Assembly: GCF_901472495.1 (NCBI RefSeq)
Contig: NZ_LR590469.1
Span: 744,001-808,000 of the forward strand
Length of the DNA stretch: 64,000 nt
Source of the DNA: Yersinia enterocolitica subsp. enterocolitica
GTDB lineage: Bacteria; Pseudomonadota; Gammaproteobacteria; Enterobacterales; Enterobacteriaceae
Direction of reading: 5' to 3'
Every line of letters begins with the position of its first letter. Within the stretch, counting starts at the first letter, position 1. Made by a program: the position numbers and the translations under genes. Below, one piece after another: positions 36,181-45,692 of this stretch. The notes beneath the pieces were generated by a model, which searched no databases, had not been told where the DNA came from, and saw only the letters and a list, made by a program, of their open reading frames with translations.

Positions 36181-37185
36181 ATGATTGAAGCAGACCGCCT
36201 GATCTCTGCGGGTGTTATCAGTGATGAAGAGAGCATTGACAGGGCTATCCGTCCGAAACTATTGGCTGAATATGTCGGGCAACCTCATGTCCGCGAGCAA
36301 ATGGAAATCTTCATCCAGGCGGCGAAACAGCGCGGTGATGCGTTAGATCATGTGCTGATATTTGGCCCTCCGGGTTTAGGTAAAACTACACTGGCCAATA
36401 TTGTGGCTAATGAAATGGGTGTCAATTTGCGCACCACCTCCGGCCCGGTGTTGGAAAAAGCGGGCGATTTAGCCGCTATGTTGACCAATCTGGAGCCGCA
36501 TGATGTGTTGTTTATTGATGAAATTCACCGATTATCTCCAGTGGTAGAGGAAATTTTGTATCCAGCGATGGAAGATTATCAACTGGATATAATGATTGGT
36601 GAAGGCCCAGCTGCACGTTCCATCAAACTCGATCTACCGCCGTTTACCTTAATTGGTGCGACTACACGAGCCGGTTCACTGACCTCTCCACTGCGCGACC
36701 GCTTTGGTATTGTGCAGCGGCTTGAGTTCTATCAAGTTGCTGATTTAGAACATATCGTCTCGCGCAGTGCCAAGTGTCTGGGGCTTGAATTAACCCCGGA
36801 AGGCGCGCACCAGTTGGCACGCCGCTCGAGAGGGACGCCGCGTATCACCAACCGTTTGTTGCGCCGGGTGCGTGACTTCGCGGAGGTGAGGGCTGATGGG
36901 GCTATCAACGGCGATGTGGCGATGAAAGCGCTGGATATGCTGAATGTTGATGCTGAAGGATTCGATTTTATGGATCGAAAACTTTTGCTAGCGGTCATCG
37001 ATAAGTTTATGGGGGGGCCGGTGGGGCTGGATAACCTCGCCGCGGCAATTGGTGAAGAGCGGGAAACCATTGAAGATGTTCTGGAGCCGTATTTAATCCA
37101 GCAAGGTTTTATTCAGCGCACTCCGCGCGGTCGGATTGCTACCAATCACGCTTATAAACATTTTGGTATCACCCGCGAAGAGTAA
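36181..37185 (+). CDS. ruvB: Holliday junction branch-migration ATPase RuvB
   Basis: A 334-aa AAA+ motor. Walker A is GPPGLGKTT (about 62-70), Walker B is VLFIDEIHRLS (about 109-119), sensor region IGATTRAGSLTSPLRDRFG follows, and a winged-helix domain (EDVLEPYLIQQGFIQRTPRGR) ends the protein. It drives branch migration with RuvA. Probably cotranscribed with ruvA under SOS control. Confidence 0.97.
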   Translation: MIEADRLISAGVISDEESIDRAIRPKLLAEYVGQPHVREQMEIFIQAAKQRGDALDHVLIFGPPGLGKTTLANIVANEMGVNLRTTSGPVLEKAGDLAAMLTNLEPHDVLFIDEIHRLSPVVEEILYPAMEDYQLDIMIGEGPAARSIKLDLPPFTLIGATTRAGSLTSPLRDRFGIVQRLEFYQVADLEHIVSRSAKCLGLELTPEGAHQLARRSRGTPRITNRLLRRVRDFAEVRADGAINGDVAMKALDMLNVDAEGFDFMDRKLLLAVIDKFMGGPVGLDNLAAAIGEERETIEDVLEPYLIQQGFIQRTPRGRIATNHAYKHFGITREE

Positions 37186-37235
37186 ACCTCTTTGATGCAG
37201 GGCTGCGCTATTGTCAGCCCTGATAAGTGAGATTC

Positions 37236-38717
37236 TTAGGCCACGGCATCCTCCGTGGCAGATGAATTAATCATTCGGTTAAGCCATGGGATAAGTAGCG
37301 CCATAACTAATGCAATCACCAGTGTGACCATACCAATTTTGCCAAACACGTCCGTGTAGATAGGCAAGGTTTCAAGTGGATCAGTCATGCCCTCAGGTGT
37401 CGCGGTAAAGGTTGCTACGTAGCCGCCAATCAGGAAGGAAGCCGCTTGTGTCAGGAACCACATCCCCAGAATAAACCCCATTAAATATTGCGGCACTAAC
37501 GCCGCCACCATCGCCAGGCCGAGGGCGCTTATCATCAATTCCCCCAAGCTCTGGAATAGATAAACCAGAACAATAAACCAAGGTGATGTTAGACCTTGTG
37601 CATCAGCGAACCACATTCCGGCCGCCGCCGCAGTCAGGAAACCCAGCGAACATAAAAACATGCCTAAAGTAAATTTTGCAGGCATGGATAAGTCACGATT
37701 TTGGCTACCCAATCGAGTATAGATTGAGGCCAAAATAGGGCTGGCGACTACCACCCAGAATGGGTTTAGTGCCTGGAAACTAACGGGATTGATACTGAAA
37801 CCGAGGATCTCATGATGGACATTATTGATAGCAAAGAAGTTAAGTGAAGTCGGCATCTGTGCATATAAAACGTAAAATACGATAGCTTCAATCATCAGAA
37901 TGAAAGCAACAAACATCTTGTTACGGCCCAGTCGGTCCTGCTTCGATGCCTCTCTGAAAAAGATAAAGACGACAATCAGTGACAACGCGATTAGCACCAA
38001 ATTGGCAATAAAAACATGATTCATCAGCCAGGCGCAGACACATATCATCACTGCGCTGCCCAGCAGCACCAACAATAGATTGCGCCAATTTAAGGGTTTT
38101 GTGTCGGGTTCAGAACCAATGTGGCGCACCATATGGCGGCAGCAGAAGTAGACCAGTAGGGCAAAAATCAAACCAATGCCGCATAAGTAATAGGTCACGG
38201 TATAACCAAAACGTTCGGCTATAACAGGTGCCAATGAAAGTGACAGTAAGGAGCCGATATTGATCGACATATAGAATAGAGTAAAGGCCCCGTCCAACCG
38301 AGGATCTTTCGGTGGATAACATTTAGATAATAAGCTGGCTGGGTTGGCCTTGAATAAACCATTCCCCACAGCAATAGTCCCTAAAGCAAAGAAAATCAGG
38401 TTCGGTTGGTACAATGATAAACCGGTGGCGAAATAACCCGCTGCCAGCACCACCGCCCCCAAGACCATGGTGCGCTTAGTCCCGAGTAGATGGTCACCAA
38501 CATATCCACCGATGGAAATCAGGCCATAAACCAACGCAGCAAAAGCACCAAAAGTGACAAATGCTTGTTCTTGCGAGAACCCAAGCTGTTGAACGAAGAA
38601 AACAGCCAGAATACCTTGTACACCGTAATAACCGAATCTCTCCCATAACTCGACAAAAAAGATCATAAAGAAGGGTTTAGGTTGCTGAAGTAAACCTGTG
38701 GGGGTGGTTCTTTCCAT
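37236..38717 (-). CDS. dtpB: Di/tripeptide:proton symporter, DtpB type
   Basis: A 493-aa POT/PTR-family inner-membrane transporter with about 12-14 membrane segments. The proton-coupling motif ELWERFGYYGV is at about residues 23-33, and GGYVGDHLLGTKRTMVLGA and FTLFYMSINIGSLLS are family blocks. The sequence resembles E. coli DtpB more than DtpA in the regions I can recall (MFVAF, EAIVFYVLYAQMPTSLNFFA). In E. coli dtpB is at another locus, so its place between ruvB and znuB is lineage-specific. Confidence 0.88.
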   Translation of the reverse strand: MERTTPTGLLQQPKPFFMIFFVELWERFGYYGVQGILAVFFVQQLGFSQEQAFVTFGAFAALVYGLISIGGYVGDHLLGTKRTMVLGAVVLAAGYFATGLSLYQPNLIFFALGTIAVGNGLFKANPASLLSKCYPPKDPRLDGAFTLFYMSINIGSLLSLSLAPVIAERFGYTVTYYLCGIGLIFALLVYFCCRHMVRHIGSEPDTKPLNWRNLLLVLLGSAVMICVCAWLMNHVFIANLVLIALSLIVVFIFFREASKQDRLGRNKMFVAFILMIEAIVFYVLYAQMPTSLNFFAINNVHHEILGFSINPVSFQALNPFWVVVASPILASIYTRLGSQNRDLSMPAKFTLGMFLCSLGFLTAAAAGMWFADAQGLTSPWFIVLVYLFQSLGELMISALGLAMVAALVPQYLMGFILGMWFLTQAASFLIGGYVATFTATPEGMTDPLETLPIYTDVFGKIGMVTLVIALVMALLIPWLNRMINSSATEDAVA

Positions 38718-38984
38718 GATAAGTCGCCTCTGCGCGAATAGTCATTCGGCGTAAATTGAGAGCGTACAAGGCCCATGCAGAGACGAGTTAAGAATCTGCA
38801 TAATCAATATATTGCTCAATGTTTGAAGTGTTATGCAGGGTATTACACTGCATATATATTGTATTTGTGGTTGATCACACTAATTAAAATATAAAAAGCA
38901 GAATTGATGGTTATGGGAAGTGATGGTGAATAGAAGAGGTGGTTAAGAATGGGGTTTATTAATATAAACCCCACTTAACAATTA

Positions 38985-39770
38985 TTACCCGCGCGCTTTT
39001 TGTGACAGACTTAGGATAAATATCAGTGCGGCACACAACACGACTGAAGGGCCTGCCGGGGTATCATAAAAAGCAGAGAAGGTTAAGCCACCGGTCACGG
39101 CAATAATACCAATACCAATGGCAATACCAGCCATTTGTTCTGGAGTGCGGGCAAAACGGCGTGCAGCGGCGGCAGGAATGATCAGCAAGGACGTAATAAT
39201 GAGTGCGCCAACAAACTTCATCGACAAGCCAATAGTCAGTGCGGTCACCAGCATCAGCAACATCCGGACGCGTTCTAAATTAACACCATCTACATGAGCC
39301 AGTTCCGGGCTGATAGTCATTGATAGCAACGCTCGCCATTGCCAGCACAACATCCCGAGCACCACCACCACTCCTGCGGCTATCAACCAGATATCACTCA
39401 ATGTAACCGAAAGCAGATCGCCAAATAGATAGGCCATGAGATCAACCCGCACATTATGCATCAGGCTAACCACCACTAAGCCCAAAGATAATGCACTGTG
39501 AGCCATAATCCCGAGTAGTGTATCAACGGCCAACTGCGGGCGGCGTTCCAACCATACCAGAATCAGTGCCAGCAACATGGTCATCACAATGACAGCATAA
39601 AATGGATTCACATTTAGCAGTAAACCGAATGCAACACCTAGCAATGATGCATGCGCTAAGGTATCGCCAAAATAGGACATCCGACGCCAGACAACAAATG
39701 ATCCCAAAGGCCCAGCTGCCGTTGCCAGCAATACACCTGCTAACCAGCCAGGCAACAATAATTCAATCAT
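38985..39770 (-). CDS. znuB: High-affinity zinc ABC transporter permease ZnuB
   Basis: A 261-aa integral-membrane permease, the same length as in E. coli, with about seven or eight hydrophobic segments. Starts MIELLLPGWLAGVLLATAAG. The ABC-3 family loop GDTLAHASLLGVAFGLLL, which contacts the ATPase, is near residues 35-52. Its start overlaps the end of znuC by four bases, indicating a coupled znuCB transcript. Confidence 0.96.
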   Translation of the reverse strand: MIELLLPGWLAGVLLATAAGPLGSFVVWRRMSYFGDTLAHASLLGVAFGLLLNVNPFYAVIVMTMLLALILVWLERRPQLAVDTLLGIMAHSALSLGLVVVSLMHNVRVDLMAYLFGDLLSVTLSDIWLIAAGVVVVLGMLCWQWRALLSMTISPELAHVDGVNLERVRMLLMLVTALTIGLSMKFVGALIITSLLIIPAAAARRFARTPEQMAGIAIGIGIIAVTGGLTFSAFYDTPAGPSVVLCAALIFILSLSQKARG

Positions 39771-40525
39771 GCGCCACGGCTCCCACTGTTCTTCAAAATA
39801 ATCTTTCCGTGCAAATCATGACGATGATTATGGTGATGACGATAAACCGCTAACTGCTCAGCGCCACGCTGACCAAACATGGCGATAAACTCAGGATGAG
39901 TTGAGACCACTTCCGGAGCGCCGGAACAGCAAATATGCTGGTTAAGGCATAATACTTCATCAGTTTTAGCCATTACTAAATGCAGGTCATGTGACACCAT
40001 CAGTACAGCACAACCGAGTTCTCTACGTAATTGTTCAATTAAATCATACAACGCGAGTTGTCCATTAACGTCAACGCCTTGCGTCGGTTCATCCAGCACC
40101 AGTAACTGTGGACGATTCAATAATGCACGGGCTAAAAGTACCCGCTGGTTTTCACCGCCGGACAGTTTTTGCATTGGCTGATCCAATAGATGAGCAGCAT
40201 GTACCCGTTTTAGAGCTGGCAGAATATCGGCTTTTCTAACGCCCGGTTTCAACCGCATGAAACGGCTCACTGTTAGCGGCAATGTCGTATCCAGATGGAG
40301 CTTTTGCGGTACATAGCCGATGCGCAAACCCGGCTCACGAATAATCGAGCCGCTGGTAGGGGCAATCAGCCCTAACACCACGCGCACCAAGGTTGATTTG
40401 CCCGCGCCATTTGGCCCAAGCAGAGTAAGAATTCTTCCCGGACGCAAGGAAAGGGAAATATCATTGAGCACCCGCCGACTACCAAAAGTGACGGATATCT
40501 TATTTAGAGTTACCAGAGTGGACAT
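39767..40525 (-). CDS. znuC: Zinc ABC transporter ATPase ZnuC
   Basis: A 252-aa ABC ATPase: Walker A GPNGAGKST, signature LSGGENQRVLLARALL, Walker B LLVLDEPTQGVD, and a C-terminal histidine cluster (YRHHHNHRHDLHG) that may sense or bind zinc. Powers uptake through ZnuB from ZnuA. First gene of the leftward unit that faces znuA across a shared operator. Confidence 0.96.
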   Translation of the reverse strand: MSTLVTLNKISVTFGSRRVLNDISLSLRPGRILTLLGPNGAGKSTLVRVVLGLIAPTSGSIIREPGLRIGYVPQKLHLDTTLPLTVSRFMRLKPGVRKADILPALKRVHAAHLLDQPMQKLSGGENQRVLLARALLNRPQLLVLDEPTQGVDVNGQLALYDLIEQLRRELGCAVLMVSHDLHLVMAKTDEVLCLNQHICCSGAPEVVSTHPEFIAMFGQRGAEQLAVYRHHHNHRHDLHGKIILKNSGSRGA

Positions 40526-40550
40526 TATGATTACGTTTGCAGAACCGATT

Positions 40551-40571
40551 GAATGTTATAATATTACGCTT
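40551..40571. promoter_or_regulatory. Zur box between znuCB and znuA
   Basis: GAATGTTATAATATTACGCTT matches, at nearly every core position, the E. coli Zur operator GAAATGTTATAATATCACAC as I remember it. It lies midway in the 75-base divergent spacer, so zinc-bound Zur could silence both directions. Confidence 0.85.
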
Positions 40572-40600
40572 AACCCATCGAAACGTCGAGAATTCGTATT

Positions 40601-41563
40601 ATGTTACACAAAAATAAATGGCTAAAGCGCGCAATGTTGGCCAGTGCAATATTAATTGCCAATCCATTTAATATTGCCTCAGCAGCGGTCGTTACATCAG
40701 TGCGACCGCTGGGTTTTATCGCCTCAGCTATTGCTGATGGCGTATTACCGACAGAAGTCTTATTGCCCGATGGCGCATCACCGCACGATTATGCTCTGCG
40801 CCCATCAGATGTCCAGCGGTTACGCAGCGCTGACCTGGTTATTTGGGTTGGGCCGGAAATGGAAGCATTTTTATCGAAACCACTAACACAAGTTGCTGAT
40901 AATAAACAGATAGCATTGGCGCAGTTACCTTCTGTCATGCCTTTATTGATGAAAGGTAATGAAGATGATGAACATGAAGGGGAAGGCGACGGTCATGACC
41001 ATGATCATGCTAAAGATAATCAGCATGATGAGCATCATCACGGCGAATATAATATGCACATTTGGTTGTCCCCAACTATTGCCAAACAATCTGCAATTGC
41101 TATTCACGACAGATTATTGGAACTTATGCCACAAAATAAGGACAAATTAGATGCAAACCTGCGCCGATTCGAGGATCAACTAGCGCAAAATGAAAAAAAT
41201 ATTGCTACTATGCTAAAGCCTGCCCAAGGTAAGGGATACTTCGTTTTTCATGATGCTTATGGCTACTTTGAAAAACACTTTGGCTTGAGCCCATTAGGGC
41301 ATTTTACAGTCAATCCCGAAATTCAACCTGGTGCGCAGCGTTTACATCAAATTCGAACACAGTTGGTTGAGCATAAAGCGGTATGCGTTTTTGCTGAGCC
41401 ACAATTCAGGCCGGCCGTCATTAATGCTGTCGCCAAAGGAACAGACGTGCGTTCAGGCACCTTAGATCCTTTGGGGAGTGGCATAGTATTAGGCAAGGAC
41501 AGCTATGTGAACTTTATGTCTCAGTTGTCGAACCAATACGTGAGCTGCCTGAAGCAAGATTAA
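40601..41563 (+). CDS. znuA: Periplasmic zinc-binding protein ZnuA
   Basis: A 320-aa solute-binding protein of the cluster A-I family. A signal peptide runs to about residue 28 (NIASAAVV). His residues of SPHDYALRPSD (near 60), MHIWLSP (near 150), and the later GHFTVNPE block supply zinc ligands. Residues about 120-150 form the His/Asp/Glu-rich flexible loop (GHDHDHAKDNQHDEHHHGE) typical of zinc members. Delivers zinc to ZnuBC. mepM follows after 14 bases. Confidence 0.96.
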   Translation: MLHKNKWLKRAMLASAILIANPFNIASAAVVTSVRPLGFIASAIADGVLPTEVLLPDGASPHDYALRPSDVQRLRSADLVIWVGPEMEAFLSKPLTQVADNKQIALAQLPSVMPLLMKGNEDDEHEGEGDGHDHDHAKDNQHDEHHHGEYNMHIWLSPTIAKQSAIAIHDRLLELMPQNKDKLDANLRRFEDQLAQNEKNIATMLKPAQGKGYFVFHDAYGYFEKHFGLSPLGHFTVNPEIQPGAQRLHQIRTQLVEHKAVCVFAEPQFRPAVINAVAKGTDVRSGTLDPLGSGIVLGKDSYVNFMSQLSNQYVSCLKQD

Positions 41564-41577
41564 AAGGATACTCATAA

Positions 41578-42894
41578 GTGCAGCAGATAGTCCGAACTAT
41601 CACCTTGGCGTATAACAATCTCCCGAGACCCCACCGTATCATGCTGGGGTCGTTGACTGTAATGACACTGGCCGTCGCTGTTTGGCGGCCTTTTGTTTAT
41701 CATCCGGAACATGAGCCAATCGCCAAGAGCGTGGTATTAGATACCAGCCAAACCCGCATTTTATTACCCGAAGCCAGCGAACCCATTGATCAGCCAACTC
41801 CTGATGATGAAATCCCGCAAGACGAATTAGATGCCAAAGATGTCAGTGAAACTGGCGTCCATGAGTATGTTGTCTCAACCGGGGATACCCTGAGCAGCAT
41901 TCTTACCCAATATGGCATTGATATCTCGGATGTTTCCTTACTGGCGACCCAAAACCGTGATTTGCGTAATTTGAAGATCGGGCAACAAATCTCGTGGACG
42001 GTCAATGACACCGGTGATTTGCAGCGCCTGACATGGGAAGTTTCTCGTCGAGAGACCCGCACTTATGATCGTGTAGGCAATAATTTCAAAGAAACAAAAG
42101 AGTTACAGAAAGGCGACTGGACCAATACCGTTCTTACTGGTCGGCTTGATGGCAGTTTTGTTACTAGCGCCAAAAAGGCCGGTTTGACTGGCGCAGAAAT
42201 ACGCGCAGTGACGAAAGCACTACAATGGCAGTTAGATTTTGCCAAGCTGCGCAAAGGTGATCAGTTCTCGGTGTTGATGTCCCGTGAAATACTCGATGGC
42301 CGCAGTGAGCAAAGCCAACTGGTCGGGGTGCGAATGCGCTCAGGTGGTAAGGATTATTACGCTATCCGTGCCGAAGACGGTAAGTTCTATGACCGCCAGG
42401 GTTCTGGCCTGGCGCGTGGTTTTATGCGCTTTCCTACCATGAAACAATTCCGCGTCTCGTCCAACTTCAACCCGCGCCGAATTAACCCAGTGACCGGGCG
42501 CATTGCACCGCACAAAGGGGTAGATTTTGCGATGCCAGTTGGCACACCGGTACTGGCTGTGGGTGATGGTGAAGTGGTTATTGCTAAGCGCAGCGGGGCG
42601 GCGGGAAATTATGTTGCTATCCGTCATGGCCGTCAGTACACCACCCGTTATATGCATTTGAAGAAGTTACTGGTGAAACCAGGCCAAAAAGTAAAACGTG
42701 GTGATCGCATCGCATTGTCAGGTAACACAGGCCGTTCCACTGGCCCGCATCTGCATTATGAATTTTGGATGAACCAGCAAGCAGTTAACCCATTGACCGC
42801 CAAGTTACCGCGCTCAGAAGGGTTAAGCGGTAAAGACCGCAGTGAATATCTGGCGCTTGCCAAACAGGTCATTCCGCAGTTGCAACTGGATTAA
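41578..42894 (+). CDS. mepM: Murein DD-endopeptidase MepM (YebA)
   Basis: A 438-aa membrane-anchored M23 metallopeptidase that cleaves peptidoglycan crosslinks to allow wall growth. N-terminal anchor near residues 20-38 (IMLGSLTVMTLAVAVW), LysM domain at about 96-142 (HEYVVSTGDTLSSIL), and an M23 domain with the zinc motifs HKGVDFAMP and HLHYEFW. GTG start after AAAGGATA, matching E. coli MepM (440 aa). It follows znuA by 14 bases and may be partly cotranscribed and Zur-responsive, linking zinc uptake to a zinc hydrolase. Confidence 0.96.
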   Translation: MQQIVRTITLAYNNLPRPHRIMLGSLTVMTLAVAVWRPFVYHPEHEPIAKSVVLDTSQTRILLPEASEPIDQPTPDDEIPQDELDAKDVSETGVHEYVVSTGDTLSSILTQYGIDISDVSLLATQNRDLRNLKIGQQISWTVNDTGDLQRLTWEVSRRETRTYDRVGNNFKETKELQKGDWTNTVLTGRLDGSFVTSAKKAGLTGAEIRAVTKALQWQLDFAKLRKGDQFSVLMSREILDGRSEQSQLVGVRMRSGGKDYYAIRAEDGKFYDRQGSGLARGFMRFPTMKQFRVSSNFNPRRINPVTGRIAPHKGVDFAMPVGTPVLAVGDGEVVIAKRSGAAGNYVAIRHGRQYTTRYMHLKKLLVKPGQKVKRGDRIALSGNTGRSTGPHLHYEFWMNQQAVNPLTAKLPRSEGLSGKDRSEYLALAKQVIPQLQLD

Positions 42895-42977
42895 TCGCAT
42901 GCCGGTAGCTATGGGCTACCGGCGCGTTTATACCCAGCGGTATATTATTATCCTATCGCCCATTCCAAGAGTTCCCC

Positions 42978-43940
42978 ATGCACAAAGAGAAAAACGACGC
43001 TGCTGGCTTTATTCCGGTATTTAAAAAATCTTTTCTACATCCACGTTTTTGGGGGGTGTGGTTAGGGGCTGGGGCCATGGCCGCAATGGCATATGTCCCA
43101 CCGAAATTCCGCGATCCACTCTTGGCCGGAGTCGGGCGTGTTGCCGGAAAGTTTGCTAAAAGTGCCCGTCGCCGCGCTCGCATTAACTTACTTTATTGTA
43201 TGCCGGAGCTGCCAGAAGCAGAGCGCGAACACATTATTGATCAAATGTTTGCAACCGCGGCACAACCCTTAATGATGATGGCGGAACTGTGTTTTCGCGA
43301 CCCAAAGAAAGTGCTGACGCGGGTTCATTGGCATGGACTGGATATTTTAGATGGACTGCAACAACAGGAGCGCAATGTTATTTTGTTGGTGCCCCATGCC
43401 TGGTCGATTGATATTCCGGCCATGTTGCTCGCTGAGCAGGGTAAGCCAGTCGCCGGTATGTTCCATCATCAACGCAATCCTGTTGTCGATTATTTATGGA
43501 ACAGCGCACGCTTGCGGTTTGGTGGCCGTATCCATGCGCGTGACAGTGGTATCAAGCCCTTTATTAGTTCCGTGCGTCAGGGGTTCTGGGGGTATTACTT
43601 GCCCGATGAGGACTATGGCCCTGAGCAAAGTGAGTTTGTTGATTTCTTCGCGACTTATAAGGCCACGCTACCGGCAGTGGGGCGATTGATGAAAGTCTGT
43701 CGTGCGGCTATCGTGCCAATGTTCCCTGTTTACAATTATCGTGAACATCGCCTTGATATCTATATTCGTCCACCGATGGATGATCTGGCAGATGCGGATG
43801 ATGCTTATATTGCACGGCGTATGAATGAAGAAGTTGAACTGCTGGTTAAGCCGAACCCAGAACAATATACCTGGATTTTAAAACTGCTGAAAACCCGCAA
43901 AGAAGGTGAAATAGAACCTTATGTTCGTAAGGACTTGTAA
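42978..43940 (+). CDS. lpxM: Lipid A myristoyltransferase LpxM
   Basis: A 320-aa inner-membrane late acyltransferase that completes hexa-acylated lipid A. The catalytic HxxxxD motif is VPHAWSID near residues 136-141. PKFWG-like start HPRFWGVWLGAGAMA is the membrane anchor. Length and position after mepM match E. coli LpxM (323 aa). Confidence 0.94.
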   Translation: MHKEKNDAAGFIPVFKKSFLHPRFWGVWLGAGAMAAMAYVPPKFRDPLLAGVGRVAGKFAKSARRRARINLLYCMPELPEAEREHIIDQMFATAAQPLMMMAELCFRDPKKVLTRVHWHGLDILDGLQQQERNVILLVPHAWSIDIPAMLLAEQGKPVAGMFHHQRNPVVDYLWNSARLRFGGRIHARDSGIKPFISSVRQGFWGYYLPDEDYGPEQSEFVDFFATYKATLPAVGRLMKVCRAAIVPMFPVYNYREHRLDIYIRPPMDDLADADDAYIARRMNEEVELLVKPNPEQYTWILKLLKTRKEGEIEPYVRKDL

Positions 43941-43974
43941 CCCTTAGCGTACATTGAATAGAGAAATAAGGAAT

Positions 43975-44005
43975 AAAAAACCCGCTAGGTGATCAGCGGG
44001 TTTTT
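43975..44005. terminator. Bidirectional terminator between lpxM and pykA
   Basis: AAACCCGCT / AGCGGGTTT around 43978-44003 has A-run on the left and T-run on the right, so it serves both convergent genes. Confidence 0.88.
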
Positions 44006-44030
44006 GCTTTTTGTCTAACACAAACGCATA

Positions 44031-45473
44031 TCATTCAACACGCAGAATGCGGCTGGTATTGGTGGTGCCAACTGTCCCCATGACATCGCCCTGAGTGACA
44101 ATAACTAGATCACCGGAATACAAGTAACCTTTATCTTTCAGGCTGTTAACCGCTTCAGTTGCCGCCAGCACGCCGTCAGTGTGAGTATCACAGAATACCG
44201 GAGTGACGCCACGATAGATGGCAGTCAGGTTTAAAGTATGTTCATGACGCGACATAGCGAAAATCGGCAGACCGGAACTGATACGGGACATCATCAGTGC
44301 AGTACGGCCCGACTCGGTCATAGCAATAATTGCGGTGATACCTTTCAGATGGTTTGCCGCATACATGGTCGACATCGCGATAGCCTCTTCGATATTATCG
44401 AATTGCGTGTCCAGGCGATGTTTTGACACATTAATACTGGGGATTTTTTCCGCACCCAAACAAACTTTTGCCATCGCAGCAACGGTTTCAGCCGGATACT
44501 GACCCGCAGCTGTTTCGGCCGACAACATCACCGCATCGGTACCATCCAGCACCGCGTTAGCCACATCCATCACTTCAGCACGGGTTGGCATTGGGTTGGT
44601 TATCATCGACTCCATCATCTGAGTCGCAGTGATCACCGCACGGTTGAGCTGACGAGCGCGGCGGATCAGTTTTTTCTGAATACCGACCAACTCAGGGTCA
44701 CCAATCTCAACCCCCAAATCACCACGAGCTACCATCACCACATCAGAGGCCAGAATGATATCATCCATCGCTTCATCGGTGGCAACGGCTTCTGCACGTT
44801 CTACTTTAGAGACGATTTTAGCATTACAACCTGCATCACGAGCCAGACGACGTGCATAATGTAAATCTTCACCGGTGCGTGGGAAAGAAACAGCCAGGAA
44901 GTCCACGCCAATTTTAGCCGCAGTGATAATATCGGCTTTATCTTTTTCAGTTAATGCTTCGGCTGACAGGCCGCCACCTAACTTGTTAATCCCTTTGTTA
45001 TTGGAGAGCGGGCCGCCGACAGTCACTTCGGTGAACACTTTCATGCCCTGAACTTCAATAACCTTCAACTGCACACGGCCATCGTCCAGCAACAAGATAT
45101 CACCGGGAACCACGTCAGCAGGTAGCCCTTTATAATCGATACCGACTTTTTCCTTATCGCCTTCACCTTTGGCCATATTGGCGTCTAGCAGGAATTTATC
45201 ACCAATATTAAGGAATACTTTGCCTTCTTTAAAGGTTGATACACGGATTTTAGGACCTTGTAGATCGCCAAGAATCGCTACATGTCGGCCCAATTTGGCT
45301 GCTATTTTACGAACGTCATTGGCCCGTTTTATATGATCTTCAGCGCTACCGTGGGAAAAATTCATGCGGACTACGTTAGCACCTGCTGCAATAACCTTTT
45401 CCAGATTATTGTCGCGGTCAGTAGCTGGCCCCAGTGTAGTAACAATTTTGGTCCTTCTAAGCCGTCTGGACAT
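44031..45473 (-). CDS. pykA: Pyruvate kinase II (PykA)
   Basis: A 480-aa pyruvate kinase, the E. coli PykA length. Begins MSRRLRRTKIVTTLGPATDRD. The Lys/Glu active-site region (KIVSKVERAEAV), MVARGDLGVEIG and the pyruvate kinase signature VITATQMMESM are intact. Converts phosphoenolpyruvate and ADP to pyruvate and ATP; PykA-type enzymes are activated by AMP and sugar phosphates. hexR lies upstream in the same direction. Confidence 0.96.
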   Translation of the reverse strand: MSRRLRRTKIVTTLGPATDRDNNLEKVIAAGANVVRMNFSHGSAEDHIKRANDVRKIAAKLGRHVAILGDLQGPKIRVSTFKEGKVFLNIGDKFLLDANMAKGEGDKEKVGIDYKGLPADVVPGDILLLDDGRVQLKVIEVQGMKVFTEVTVGGPLSNNKGINKLGGGLSAEALTEKDKADIITAAKIGVDFLAVSFPRTGEDLHYARRLARDAGCNAKIVSKVERAEAVATDEAMDDIILASDVVMVARGDLGVEIGDPELVGIQKKLIRRARQLNRAVITATQMMESMITNPMPTRAEVMDVANAVLDGTDAVMLSAETAAGQYPAETVAAMAKVCLGAEKIPSINVSKHRLDTQFDNIEEAIAMSTMYAANHLKGITAIIAMTESGRTALMMSRISSGLPIFAMSRHEHTLNLTAIYRGVTPVFCDTHTDGVLAATEAVNSLKDKGYLYSGDLVIVTQGDVMGTVGTTNTSRILRVE

Positions 45474-45692
45474 CTCTTACTCCGTTGACTGGTGAAGCAT
45501 GGTGTTGTTAAAACAGCGGATAATAAATCCGATAGTAAAAAGTACTCAAGCTATCTTAACTTATCGACTCAGATAATATTTACCGGAGCCATGGTGAAAA
45601 TTATGTTCCAATAATATGTCAGATTATTACTACAGAAGCTGCGTTAGCACAAAACAAAGCGAGTTTGAATTCTGCTTATGGATTCATGAATG

